A stretch of 34,262 nucleotides of DNA from GYS-P2D sp964522505 (GCA_964522505.1 CAZFWJ010000040.1:1-34262); one strand, 5' to 3'. Shown: positions 25,180 to 33,462, counted from the first letter of the stretch. Numbers and translations are program-made. The notes: generated from the sequence alone by a model not told the origin.

Positions 25180-26586
25180 TTAAGAGAGTGTTAAAAAACC
25201 TAGAGGACTGTTATTACCCGCATTCCTGAAGTCGTAAAAGTTGATCAGATTAGGAAAAATGTCTCCTAGATTAGACTGTGGCACTCCAAACCACTGCGCA
25301 ATCTCAGCAAAATATAAATCGGCGGAGGTCGTAGGCACCAAGATTCCTCCACCTAAATCAACCGTATTATCTCTGAAGTCAAGTGTCTCAGGATATGTTC
25401 CATATATCTGCCCTCCTCTTACTGGGCCACCTATAGCAAACACATTTCCACCCCAAGCATGGTCTGTTCCATTACCGTTAGATCTGAGTGTTCTTGCAAA
25501 ATCAGAAATCGCGAACGTCAGGACTTGATCATCACATCCTAATAGGTCCATAGCCTCTTGGAAGCTGGCAATAGCCAAATCTAGTTCTCCCATATTAATA
25601 TCATGTCTAACAGCGATATTATCATGTGTGTCATATCCACCATGACTGATATAGAAAGTTTGCCTTCTAAAACCAAGGGTCTCATGTACAGCGATCGCCT
25701 TAGCGACCTGTTCAAATGATGCCCCAATACTAGTGTTGGGAAATGTTACACCGAGATTTACATTTGCTGTCGCTTCAGAATAAGTATCACTGATTTCTAG
25801 TGACTTGTTGAAGGTGTTGATATATGTGTTCTTATATACATCTGCGTAATTCTGAGAGAGCATATCTCGCACGGCACTCTCTAATATTGGAGAATCCTGA
25901 AAACCAAGTATCCCTATTGCTCCTCGGAAGGGGTTGATGGTAAAAGGGGTGGTGTTTAGTCCTGTCTGAAAAGTATTGACACCGTCAAGTGATAAGTTAG
26001 TTGGAATCAATTGATCGGTAAAAAGTTCTGGGCTGACATCATTGATAAGCTCTGTCATCCGTGCTCCCCAGCCTAATGCGGACCGCTCATGCGGTATAGC
26101 TGTCTGCCATTGTTGTAACTGGTCGCTATGGCTCAATAGCCCTAGAGGCATTCGTTTTGATCTTGCGAAGAAATCATCAACGGTAAACGGCTCGACAAGT
26201 GTGCCTATGTTGGCCATAAATGCCAGTCGCTGCTCATCATAGAGACGTCTAAGGTTAGTGAGATTCGGATGGAGCGCGAATGTCCGACCATTAGTTGATC
26301 CAGATAAATCCTGTACTGCACTGCGCTGGTGAGCAACATTGGATCTGACTTCACTATAAGAGTTGAACTCATCCGGAGTCGTAGGGATCAACATGTTGTA
26401 GGAGTCATTGCCACCCTGTAGACTAAGACATATTAGCGCCTTATAACTGTCACTTCCTACTACCGAGGATGTGGATAAAGCAGCAGCGCTCATAGCACGC
26501 AAATTGAGCATGGACGAGAACATCGTGGTAGAGGTCATCGCTCCACAACCTGCATACTTGATAAACTTTCTTCTATTCAATGCCAT
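25180..26586 (-). CDS. DUF1501 family secreted protein
   Basis: A 468-residue protein. The N-terminus NRRKFIKYAGCGAM is a twin-arginine (Tat) motif followed by a hydrophobic, Ala-rich stretch, so it is probably exported folded. The body shows DUF1501 landmarks: LICLSLQGGNDSYNMLIP, FALHPNLTNLRRLYDEQRLA, SHSDQLQQWQ, FYISHGGYDTHDN, SDFARTLRSNGNGTDHAWGG. The family is distantly related to sulfatase/alkaline-phosphatase folds; no activity is established for this protein that I know of. It lies 8 bp after the DUF1800 gene, the usual family partner, and is the last gene of its operon. Confidence 0.92.
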   Translation of the reverse strand: MALNRRKFIKYAGCGAMTSTTMFSSMLNLRAMSAAALSTSSVVGSDSYKALICLSLQGGNDSYNMLIPTTPDEFNSYSEVRSNVAHQRSAVQDLSGSTNGRTFALHPNLTNLRRLYDEQRLAFMANIGTLVEPFTVDDFFARSKRMPLGLLSHSDQLQQWQTAIPHERSALGWGARMTELINDVSPELFTDQLIPTNLSLDGVNTFQTGLNTTPFTINPFRGAIGILGFQDSPILESAVRDMLSQNYADVYKNTYINTFNKSLEISDTYSEATANVNLGVTFPNTSIGASFEQVAKAIAVHETLGFRRQTFYISHGGYDTHDNIAVRHDINMGELDLAIASFQEAMDLLGCDDQVLTFAISDFARTLRSNGNGTDHAWGGNVFAIGGPVRGGQIYGTYPETLDFRDNTVDLGGGILVPTTSADLYFAEIAQWFGVPQSNLGDIFPNLINFYDFRNAGNNSPLGFLTLS

Positions 26587-26594
26587 ATGCTGAT

Positions 26595-28415
26595 CTATTT
26601 AATAATGGTATAATCAGGTGATATCATTGCCATGTATACAACGAATTGCGCTCTTTCTCGGTAGCGACCAGTAGGCCCTGCAAGCTCCAATGCTCTTCTG
26701 ATGACGTTACGAGTCATGTCACTCATCTGTCCATGTAAGAACAAAACATCGACCTCGTGTATGAGTCCTTCTTGATCGGTTCGGGCCAATTCTGCCAGAT
26801 CGTCGAATACGATGGCAACATGCGGGGTGCGATCCTCCCAATCAAACAGCAATAGCTCGAAAAATGTCCATTCAAAAACTTGATTCGCATATCCAATCGA
26901 GGTTTCAGAATCCAGAATCCTAAACTCTGGTGCCACCAATCCAAGACCCATAATTTCGCCTCCAGGGGAAAAGTCTGGGCTGTAAAAATTAAATACCGTC
27001 GGCGAGGTTTGAGGCGCCTGCTTAGTGCGCTCGAACAAACTCTCCGGGTCCTTCCAAAAAACACCAGATGGACTATCGTTGGGCAGCGCATGGATGATTT
27101 GTGTATGCCTCAGGACAGGTTCTCTTAGCTGTCCTTGTGCAGGATCAAGGATAAACTCGCATGAGCGAGCCTCTTGATCCAAGAGTATAGCCTTTATAAC
27201 TGATAACAAATCACCACGAACACCTTGCCCGTTATCGACAAATACCCTAGCAACTCGTTCAATATAATCTGGTGATGGGTTAGACTTAACCATGCGCTGG
27301 ATGAGCTGTCTCGAGATGAATGGCGCAACATTGGGATGTTGAAAAAGATGATCCAATGCATCTTGTATATCTTTTAGGCCTCTTTGCCCTGCGGGGATAG
27401 TGAAATCCCCAACGATAAACTTTTCTCCAGGCTCATGTTCTTGCTCATACATCCTCATTGCGATCGTACGATCGATAGCATATAAGTCGGCACCGAACTC
27501 TATCTGTGCATTAGGGTACTCCTCTTTAATCTTGTCATTAAAATCAGCACCACCCAATCCTGTGAATACTTTGGCCATCCCCTCTATATCATCATTCGTA
27601 TACGTTGGGATAGCTTGACCTCTGTCATCGAGCTTCAAAGAGCCATCCAGATTTAACTCATTAAGTCCTATGGTGAACAGTTGCATGATCTCCCGAGCGA
27701 AGTTTTCATCGGGCTTTTGATTGCGAGCGGCATCAGTCTTAGGATTATTAAGATGGCTTAAGAAAAAGCCCATGCTTGGACTTAAGGCTACGTCATTGAG
27801 TAAGTCTCTGAAGTTACCGAATGATCTCTGAAGTAAAAGGTCGTAGTATGCACCCATTGCCTCACCGTGGTTACCTAAGTCTGTGTTATTATGTGATATA
27901 ACGAATATCTGGCTAAGGGCATTAGCCATCTTATAGCGTAACTGATCGGGCGCAGTAGCAACATTGTCCCACCATGCATAGCTAAAATGCTTCGCCCATG
28001 GCCCAAAGTAGTCCTCTGGGAGATTTGGATTGCCTTCAGCGTCTGTCTGTGTTATAAAATATTGAAACTCTTCTTCGTTAATGGAAATGACCTTGGATAG
28101 CACGTCCGTCATAGGCATTGCTGCCTGCTCATCTATCCAGGCCTCATAATCCCCAGAAAGCGCCAGTTGCTCTATGTCTTCCATTGAACCACCCAGTCCA
28201 GCTTGAAATAGGAATCTCGATGCTGCCATAAGATCAGCGTCAAGACCGTGACCATTAATCGTACTCCTTGGGTCTGAGCTTGCGAAAGTATGACTTGAGG
28301 TAACAGTGATACCTGACGTTCCTCGCCCGCCAATGAATGCTCTTTCTTGCGCTGTCGCCTCGACAAGCATAAGTGCTGCTAATAATGCTAATGCTAATAA
28401 TGCCTTCATCTTCAT
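26595..28415 (-). CDS. DUF1800 family secreted protein
   Basis: A 606-residue exported protein with signal peptide MKMKALLALALLAALMLVEA. Recognised by the DUF1800 features AASRFLFQAGLGG near the N-terminus, WDNVATAPDQLRYKMANALS, NDVALSPSMGFFLSHLNN, DENFAREIMQLFTIGLNELN, a DDIEGMAKVFTGL motif, and a C-terminal SPTVFNFYSPDFSPGG. The function is unknown; it is found next to DUF1501 in many Bacteroidota and Planctomycetes. Its ATG overlaps the stop of the upstream T9SS gene by one base (TAATG), pointing to translational coupling and supporting the first of two nearby ATGs. Confidence 0.92.
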   Translation of the reverse strand: MKMKALLALALLAALMLVEATAQERAFIGGRGTSGITVTSSHTFASSDPRSTINGHGLDADLMAASRFLFQAGLGGSMEDIEQLALSGDYEAWIDEQAAMPMTDVLSKVISINEEEFQYFITQTDAEGNPNLPEDYFGPWAKHFSYAWWDNVATAPDQLRYKMANALSQIFVISHNNTDLGNHGEAMGAYYDLLLQRSFGNFRDLLNDVALSPSMGFFLSHLNNPKTDAARNQKPDENFAREIMQLFTIGLNELNLDGSLKLDDRGQAIPTYTNDDIEGMAKVFTGLGGADFNDKIKEEYPNAQIEFGADLYAIDRTIAMRMYEQEHEPGEKFIVGDFTIPAGQRGLKDIQDALDHLFQHPNVAPFISRQLIQRMVKSNPSPDYIERVARVFVDNGQGVRGDLLSVIKAILLDQEARSCEFILDPAQGQLREPVLRHTQIIHALPNDSPSGVFWKDPESLFERTKQAPQTSPTVFNFYSPDFSPGGEIMGLGLVAPEFRILDSETSIGYANQVFEWTFFELLLFDWEDRTPHVAIVFDDLAELARTDQEGLIHEVDVLFLHGQMSDMTRNVIRRALELAGPTGRYRERAQFVVYMAMISPDYTIIK

Positions 28416-29149
28416 TAGTTTTTAAATACCTGAATCTGTTCACTAATGACTTGATCGTTTTGTCCAAATATCTTGATGACATATTGACCGTCTACAAATC
28501 CTTTCATGTTGAGTTGGATCGCCTTCTCAGTAGTGAATACTCGATTCAGTATTCTACCATTGAAGTCTATCATTTCATAATAGCTCGTTTCAAAATTGTC
28601 ATCCTTGATATTGATATTCACAAAATCTGCTGTTGGATTAGGGAAAATCTCATAGTCAAATGCACTTATGTCTGTCGTGCTCGTCGCAGTCTCTCCTTGG
28701 AAGAATCTAATCTCTGAGAGTCCCGCACAGGTGCCACCTTTAGTCCTTACTGCCGTTATGATTACCCGACTTGCTTCAAACTCAGGTATGCCCTCAATAT
28801 CGTCACCTTGATAGAAGACATTAGGGTCATGATCGGGTATGTCAAATTCTCCTAAGGTCGTCCAAGTCACGCCATCAGTTGAATAATCTAATGCGAAAAC
28901 CTCTATGCCTATATCGGGAAACTCGGGCAGGTTTGCATTCCAAATCTTCATACCATCGATGGATTCTACCTGACCGAAGTCGTACATGATCCAGTGAGTC
29001 ACAGTGCGCTCTGGATTTGGGTTTTGAGTAAGTTCACATGATATCCAAGCATCAGCTAGTGCAGTGCTATGCCTATCTGGATAACACTGTCCAGAAAGCT
29101 GAAGCCATGCTAGTGAAAGAGTAAATAGAGAGAGAAAAAGTCTCATCAT
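28415..29149 (-). CDS. Discoidin-like (F5/8C) T9SS-secreted protein
   Basis: A 244-residue protein. Signal peptide MMRLFLSLFTLSLAWLQLSG; residues ~22-155 resemble a coagulation factor 5/8 C (discoidin) carbohydrate-binding domain (AWISCEL, THWIMYDFGQVESIDGMKIW, YSTDGVTWTTLGEFDIP, SEIRFFQGE). Residues ~165-244 are a type A T9SS C-terminal domain (YEIFPNPTADFVNI, MIDFNGRIL, DGQYVIKIFGQ). It should be surface-attached and bind a glycan or similar ligand. It heads the operon with DUF1800 and DUF1501, suggesting the three act together outside the inner membrane. Confidence 0.88.
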   Translation of the reverse strand: MMRLFLSLFTLSLAWLQLSGQCYPDRHSTALADAWISCELTQNPNPERTVTHWIMYDFGQVESIDGMKIWNANLPEFPDIGIEVFALDYSTDGVTWTTLGEFDIPDHDPNVFYQGDDIEGIPEFEASRVIITAVRTKGGTCAGLSEIRFFQGETATSTTDISAFDYEIFPNPTADFVNINIKDDNFETSYYEMIDFNGRILNRVFTTEKAIQLNMKGFVDGQYVIKIFGQNDQVISEQIQVFKN

Positions 29150-29315
29150 CCTAACCGCTTTTTTTGATCGAATAACATAATAACGAGAAAAGGTATGGCT
29201 AAGACACCTTTACCTAGCTAAAAGTTACATGACTTCTATCAAAAAAAATAGTGGTTTAACCCTAGTTTACCCAATAGTTCTTCAAAATATACCCGAGAAG
29301 ACCCATCATGACTTT

Positions 29316-30332
29316 TTATAACCCAGCCTTGGCGCTGATCTCCATCATTCTATCGATACAAGCTACTCCTTTCTCTATTACCCAGTCTTCGAGAATTATT
29401 TCTGGCAGTTCATACTCCATGCATAGGTAAAGCTTCTCCATATTGTTACGCTTCATATGTGGGCAGTCATTGCATGCACAAGTATTATTAGGAGGAGCAG
29501 GGATGAACTCTTTATTAGGAGACTTCAGTTCCATCTGATGGATGATACCTGACTCAGTAGCTACGATAAACTTCTGGACATCACTCTCATGAGTATATCT
29601 CAACAAGCCGCTTGTAGACCCTATGAAGTGCGCCTTATCTAAGATATGTGCTTCGCACTCTGGGTGAGCGATCAGCTCTGCTTCTGGATGGCGGATCATA
29701 GCTTTGGTAATCTTCTCATTAGAGAATATCTCGTGTACCATACAGGCACCATTCCAGAGGATCATATTTTCTCTTCCAGATTTCTTCTGTAGGTATGCTC
29801 CAAGGTTCTTATCTGGAGCGAATATGATGCCTTGATCTTCAGGTACACTATTGATGACATGGATTGCATTAGAGGAAGTACAGCATATATCAGTGAGTGT
29901 CTTGAGCTCTGCAGTACAGTTTATATAGCTCACTACGACATGGTCGGGATGTTTCTCTTTAAATTTTTTGAATAAATGCGGTGGACACGAATCCGCAAGA
30001 GAACAACCAGCTTTAAGGTCAGGTAAGACAACCTTCTTATTAGGATTCAACATTTTGGCGGTTTCCGCCATGAAGTGCACACCAGCGAATACGATCATGT
30101 CTGCATCAGTACGCTCGGCCTCTTGAGCCAGTTGAAGACTATCCCCTATGAAGTCCGCAATATCTTGAATGTCTGACTCTACATAATAATGCGCTAGGAT
30201 GATGGCATTCTTTTCTTTCTTCAGTCTCTCGATCTCGGCGATATAATCCAGAGAAGGATCCGTATCAACTGCGAGATATCCTTTGCGATCTAGATTCGAT
30301 TTGGCTTCTTCTATAGTTAGGGTGTCTATCAT
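29316..30332 (-). CDS. nadA: Quinolinate synthase
   Basis: Condenses iminoaspartate with dihydroxyacetone phosphate to give quinolinate, an early step of de novo NAD synthesis, using an oxygen-sensitive [4Fe-4S] cluster. The 338 residues contain the three expected cluster cysteines: Cys110 (LKAGCSLADSCPP), Cys197 (WNGACMVHE) and Cys290 (CNDCPHMKR). Family motifs HYYVESDIQDIADFIGDSL and GSTSGLLRYTHES are also present. No nadB or nadC is adjacent; the pathway end (nadE) lies elsewhere in this window. The gene stands alone between a 166-bp and a 207-bp gap, and no promoter of the known consensus was identified. Confidence 0.97.
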   Translation of the reverse strand: MIDTLTIEEAKSNLDRKGYLAVDTDPSLDYIAEIERLKKEKNAIILAHYYVESDIQDIADFIGDSLQLAQEAERTDADMIVFAGVHFMAETAKMLNPNKKVVLPDLKAGCSLADSCPPHLFKKFKEKHPDHVVVSYINCTAELKTLTDICCTSSNAIHVINSVPEDQGIIFAPDKNLGAYLQKKSGRENMILWNGACMVHEIFSNEKITKAMIRHPEAELIAHPECEAHILDKAHFIGSTSGLLRYTHESDVQKFIVATESGIIHQMELKSPNKEFIPAPPNNTCACNDCPHMKRNNMEKLYLCMEYELPEIILEDWVIEKGVACIDRMMEISAKAGL

Positions 30333-30461
30333 GTCCTTCTTTTAAAAATTTTGGTATTAAGTACGATTGTAATAACTAAGATATATGAATGTATCTAGTT
30401 ATGGTGTTTCCTGTATTTATGACGATTGATATAGTAACTGGTAACGTTGCCAACTGGGCAT

Positions 30462-30487
30462 AAAAAAACCCTCTCGAGGGAGGGTTT
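30462..30487 (-). terminator. Intrinsic terminator of the 30540-31076 gene
   Basis: On the minus strand AAACCCTC (30487-30480) and GAGGGTTT (30473-30466) form an 8-bp stem with a 6-nt loop, continued by a T run to 30462. A second small hairpin (CGAGAT/ATCTCG) lies between it and the gene. Confidence 0.85.
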
Positions 30488-30539
30488 CTTATTACGAGAT
30501 AGTTATCTCGATCACTCGAGGGTGATTGGTTTATTGCTC

Positions 30540-31076
30540 TTACTTTAATTGTGATTGTATTCTTACGAATTGCAGTGCCTCGTTACTTTGATCTTGCTTG
30601 TATTCTATTGTGATGTCTGTCTCTGGTACATCAAGTGATCTCAATACCAGGATTACATCATTTAGCATCTTTTCAAGGACTTCCTCATTTCCCGTTCTTT
30701 TAGCCGCTGTAATGGTTATTTCATTAGCATAGGTCTGTCTGTAGTGCCCTGCTACATGGTGCAGGTTAGCAACAGCCTGTTCGTCTAAACGATCGAATGA
30801 CCCATCGAAGGGAACAAATCTGATCTGATCAATTTGGTGCTTTTTGAGGATGTCGTATTTCTTTTTTGCGGCAGCCACTTTCTCCTCATGAGATTTTGCG
30901 GAATCGAAGTATTCGGGTACCTCAATGAATCGCTTAATAACTTTGCCCTGGCTGTCTACTTCGGCGAGATATGCTCGGCCATTTTCAACAACTATTGTCG
31001 TTTCATCGATATCGATTGTGATATCAGATGAAATGGAAATAGCCATGAAGGCTACCCAAATCATTAAAATTTGCAT
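30540..31076 (-). CDS. Secreted protein of unknown family, paralogue of 33463-33990
   Basis: A 178-residue protein with a signal-peptide-like start (MQILMIWVAFMAISISS). I do not recognise the family. An N-terminal beta region (TIVVENGRAYLAEVDSQGKV) is followed by PEYFDSAKSHEEKV, a helix rich in Lys/Ala, and a C-terminal alpha/beta part (EITITAAKR... VLRSLDVPETDITIEY... LQFVRIQ) that resembles the OmpA-C fold without its peptidoglycan-binding residues. The second copy at 33463-33990 shares the YF-S--SHEE--- block and the same order and length. The pair flanks the REP/RAYT island. A dedicated terminator follows the gene. Function unknown. Confidence 0.72.
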   Translation of the reverse strand: MQILMIWVAFMAISISSDITIDIDETTIVVENGRAYLAEVDSQGKVIKRFIEVPEYFDSAKSHEEKVAAAKKKYDILKKHQIDQIRFVPFDGSFDRLDEQAVANLHHVAGHYRQTYANEITITAAKRTGNEEVLEKMLNDVILVLRSLDVPETDITIEYKQDQSNEALQFVRIQSQLK

Positions 31077-31162
31077 CTTTTACTATTTGATGAATCTGAG
31101 GCAAGTATCATGCCATTGGACTAACCAGGCTACTTTTGATTATTTCAGATTGCTCTCCCGTT

Positions 31163-31186
31163 GTTCGAGTGTCTGTGACCTCGAAC
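31163..31186 (-). repeat. REP hairpin, left (inverted) copy
   Basis: GTTCGAG (31163-31169) and CTCGAAC (31180-31186) pair around a loop holding GTC/GAC, giving a bulged hairpin. The orientation is opposite to all other copies. It lies 68 bp past the stop of the RAYT gene. Confidence 0.85.
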
Positions 31187-31224
31187 CAATATATAGCTGT
31201 AACAGACTGACGTTTGTTTAGCAC

Positions 31225-31249
31225 TATATGAAGTTTGCAACTTCATATA
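31225..31249 (-). other. 11-bp perfect hairpin directly after the RAYT stop
   Basis: TATATGAAGTT (31225-31235) and AACTTCATATA (31239-31249) pair perfectly around a 3-nt loop, 5 nt beyond the stop codon at 31255. There is no T run, so it is not a classical terminator. It may protect the transcript end or be part of the DNA recognised by the transposase. Confidence 0.65.
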
Positions 31250-31254
31250 CTCAA

Positions 31255-31848
31255 CTATGTCATAATGTATCCTTCCTCTACGCCAAAATCGATTACCTCT
31301 ACATCGATTAGAGTGTTATCGAGATTGAGATAATTTCTCGCACTACTATATAAATAATCTTCCGGTTTAGTCACAATAGCTGCTGCAACTGGATTGTTAT
31401 GAATGTAATTAAGCTTCTGAGCCGTGAAACGGGGATGGAGACATATTTCAGCATGATTATCCCGTTGCCAAACTTGATACTCCTTGTTATTGGTATTAAA
31501 CTTAGCGTGGTATTTCAAGACAACTTTTAACCACTCTTTGCGACTTTCAATTTTACTCTCCAATATCCATTTCAACAGTTCTTTAGCAGTATATTTTTTC
31601 AAGTCTCTGATGATTGCAGATAATCCATCTGAATCTTCTCGAGCAGCGATAATCATGTGGATATGACTTGACATGATCACATAGGCATTGATGATCAATC
31701 CCTTATTTTCTTGACAGTATTTTAATGAATCGATGATTATACCTCGACACTCCTTCCTGCTGAATATATCCACCCATCCAACAAGAGTAAATGTGATAAA
31801 ATGTGTTGCAAACTGATCTTTAATAATATATCCACCTCTATCTGACAT
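31255..31848 (-). CDS. REP-associated tyrosine transposase (RAYT, Y1/HUH family)
   Basis: A 197-residue single-domain HUH endonuclease related to IS200/IS605 transposases. The metal-binding HxH is His62-Ile-His64 in IMSSHIHMIIAA, and the likely catalytic tyrosine is Tyr148 in LNYIHNNPVAAAIV, a signature of the RAYT group. The reading frame is intact. RAYTs are single-copy domesticated-type transposases that cleave and join REP hairpins; here REP copies lie on both sides, 68 bp past the stop and 80 bp before the start, in inverted orientation, the typical REPtron layout. Start is ATG at 31848. Confidence 0.93.
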   Translation of the reverse strand: MSDRGGYIIKDQFATHFITFTLVGWVDIFSRKECRGIIIDSLKYCQENKGLIINAYVIMSSHIHMIIAAREDSDGLSAIIRDLKKYTAKELLKWILESKIESRKEWLKVVLKYHAKFNTNNKEYQVWQRDNHAEICLHPRFTAQKLNYIHNNPVAAAIVTKPEDYLYSSARNYLNLDNTLIDVEVIDFGVEEGYIMT

Positions 31849-31868
31849 GCCTTATAAATATACTCCAA

Positions 31869-31954
31869 TGCGTTATCTGAAGATTGGAATTTCAGATTCA
31901 TATTGCTTTAGTTCAATTGTCATATGGGTTCGAGGTCACAACACTCGAACAACG
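31869..31954 (+). repeat. Two-hairpin REP unit, copy 1
   Basis: An ~86-bp unit. The first hairpin has arms ATCTGAA (31875-31881) and TTCAGAT (31891-31897); the second is the REP proper, GTTCGAG (31928-31934) and CTCGAAC (31944-31950), preceded by catatg and followed by aac. It lies just upstream of the RAYT start. Confidence 0.85.
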
Positions 31955-31983
31955 ATGTTGCTTTGAATTCAGCTATCATATGA

Positions 31984-32007
31984 GTTCGAGGTCAGAGATA
32001 CTCGAAC
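31984..32007 (+). repeat. REP hairpin, single copy
   Basis: GTTCGAG (31984-31990) and CTCGAAC (32001-32007) with gtcagagata between, preceded by tcatatga. It is 34 bp after the previous REP. Further on, a 14-bp direct repeat (aacttcaatgtgct) occurs at 32017-32030 and 32085-32098. Confidence 0.8.
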
Positions 32008-32104
32008 AACTGTGGCAACTTCAATGTGCTTTTAGTGAGAATGACTCAACATAGAACACTACCTCAACTCAAATTATTCGGTGTAACTTCAATGTGCTAT
32101 TCAG

Positions 32105-33040
32105 ATGAAAAAATATCTCATAATATTTACTCTGCTATTTCTCAATTCATGTATTAGTGAGAACAAAATCATTTTATCTAAACATGATAATGGTCAAGTT
32201 CATGAAATGCTAATACTTACGAAGCCGATAACATAAAGCGAGCAATACGGCATGAGTAGCATGCCGATATTGGGCGTTGTTGTACAAAGCCGTTGCCGAG
32301 CGGTTACCCCTTATAGGGATACAATATTATATTTGGCTATTTAGCGATATGGCATTTAATGATTTGCCTGAAGCAGTATAGGGTTTCAATATTTAATTTG
32401 GCGTAAGTCTGAAATGATGTTTGCACTATATCTGATAAGCTCTAAATTTAGCATTCTATTAAATACTTGCAAAGCCTATCTAAGGTTACCGAAGGTTTTG
32501 TTCAACAAAAGATAGCATAGGAATAAAAAGAGTGTTTTTCCAAAATGGTGACTTGCAATGTGAAGGGGGCTATAAACAAGGACTAAAACATGGAAACTGG
32601 ATATGTTACCATATGAGAACATGGAGAAACATTTTGCTATTACAAGAATGGAACATGGACGAAAGTTAAAAGTCGAAAATGGAAAGAGGGTTGATGAAAC
32701 AGTAGAATATCAACTCGATAGCGCAGAAAATAAATTCTATTTCATTTATGGTCAATATGACAATGATTTAGAAACAGGATTGTGGTCATGGCAAGATACT
32801 TTTGGATGAAAAATACAAGAAATGAACTTTGACAAGGGTATTAATACTGGTTATGTTGCTTTTTATCATCCCAATGGGAATATTAAAATGAAGGGGGAAG
32901 GCTTTAAAAATGATCACGAAGATTTTATTAGGTTTAAGGACAGTTTGTTTTTTTTTAGTGAGCATGAAAACGGAATGATCGATAGCATTGAGATATACAA
33001 AGATGGACGGCGGCAAGAGAAGATCAATTTTGAAAAGTAA
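32105..33040 (+). pseudogene. Decayed MORN/YwqK-like lipoprotein gene
   Basis: Three pieces of one former gene. Piece 1 (32105-32236) encodes a lipoprotein signal, MKKYLIIFTLLFLNSC, then 27 residues to a stop. Piece 2 starts after a ~280 bp insertion at about 32511, in another frame, and reads NGDLQCEGGYKQGLKHGNWI, a clear MORN/YwqK repeat. A frameshift near 32600 moves it to the frame of 32603-32809 (FIYGQYDNDLETGLWSWQD). An in-frame TGA at 32807-32809 then interrupts it, and the same frame resumes to 33040 (GYVAFYHPNGNIKMKGEGF). The insertion, frameshift and nonsense codon together make a working gene unlikely. Confidence 0.75.
32228..32283 (+). other. attC-like imperfect hairpin
   Basis: A 7-bp core stem CGGCATG/CATGCCG (32248-32254, 32260-32266) with a 5-nt loop; one unpaired A (32267); CAATA/TATTG (32243-32247, 32268-32272); a small internal loop; and outer arms ATAACA (32228-32233) with TGTTGT (32278-32283, one G-T). 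An outer AAC/GTT pair, an extrahelical base and an internal spacer are features of integron attC sites. The R' box GTTGTAC departs from GTTRRRY at one position. No integrase is in the window, so this stays a resemblance. Confidence 0.35.
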
Positions 33041-33045
33041 CTGAA

Positions 33046-33153
33046 TACGCTATCTGACGTTTCAACCTTCAAAGTCATACCCCTGTAGTTCAACTATCAT
33101 ATGGATTCGAGGTCGGAGACACTCGAACAACGGGGTCAGAGATACTCGAACAA
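33046..33153 (+). repeat. Two-hairpin REP unit, copy 2, plus half copy
   Basis: Degenerate first hairpin (tatctgac...gtcat), then ATTCGAG (33105-33111) with CTCGAAC (33122-33128), where G to A breaks one arm end. It is followed at once by a truncated repeat of the right half (ggtcagagatactcgaacaa, about 33133-33153). Confidence 0.75.
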
Positions 33154-33280
33154 CGTAAGGAGTATAAAATTTAGTTGATATTAATATTAGTACAAGGTTC
33201 AGAGACTGACTGGAAAAGTTGTATTAAGTATAGTGAACCTTTAAAATACGTATTAGCTCTTTTATAGATTGGTTAGCTTG

Positions 33281-33367
33281 TGCGTTATCTGAAGTTTACA
33301 AGTTCAGATTCATATTGCTCTAGTGCAACTATCATATGAGTTCGAGGTCGGAGACACTCGAACAACG
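33281..33367 (+). repeat. Two-hairpin REP unit, copy 3
   Basis: Starts tgcgttatctgaag as copy 1 does. The first hairpin has arms ATCTGAA/TTCAGAT; the REP hairpin has GTTCGAG (33340-33346) and CTCGAAC (33357-33363). The gap 33154-33280 shows only an 8-bp inverted repeat (AAGGTTCA at 33194, TGAACCTT at 33234). Confidence 0.85.
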
Positions 33368-33398
33368 AGGGTATTAGCATCCCACAAAGCTCAATCAC

Positions 33399-33438
33399 TA
33401 AAAAGGCGCTACCACTTAATAAGTAAGTGCTAACGCCT
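33399..33438 (-). terminator. Intrinsic terminator of the 33463-33990 gene
   Basis: A 15-bp stem with two mismatches (33404-33418 with 33424-33438) and a 5-nt loop, followed on the minus strand by five T (33404-33400). It lies 25 bp past the stop at 33463. Confidence 0.85.
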
Positions 33439-33462
33439 AATTTACTGGTTAGGATGGGGGAT

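Noticed and set aside
24903..25229. Plus-strand ORF of 108 codons
   Set aside because: It runs through the rhodanese gene start and the terminator hairpin and has no recognisable feature.
32603..33040. Two separate small genes (32603-32809 and 32822-33040)
   Set aside because: They are in the same frame, separated only by one TGA and four codons, and continue the MORN-type pattern; treated as one broken gene.
33194..33241. 8-bp inverted repeat AAGGTTCA/TGAACCTT
   Set aside because: The 32-nt spacing and lack of repeats elsewhere make chance a sufficient explanation.
31163..33363. Repeats at 31-33 kb as a CRISPR array
   Set aside because: The repeats are palindromic, irregularly spaced, in both orientations, and sit beside a RAYT; no cas genes are present.
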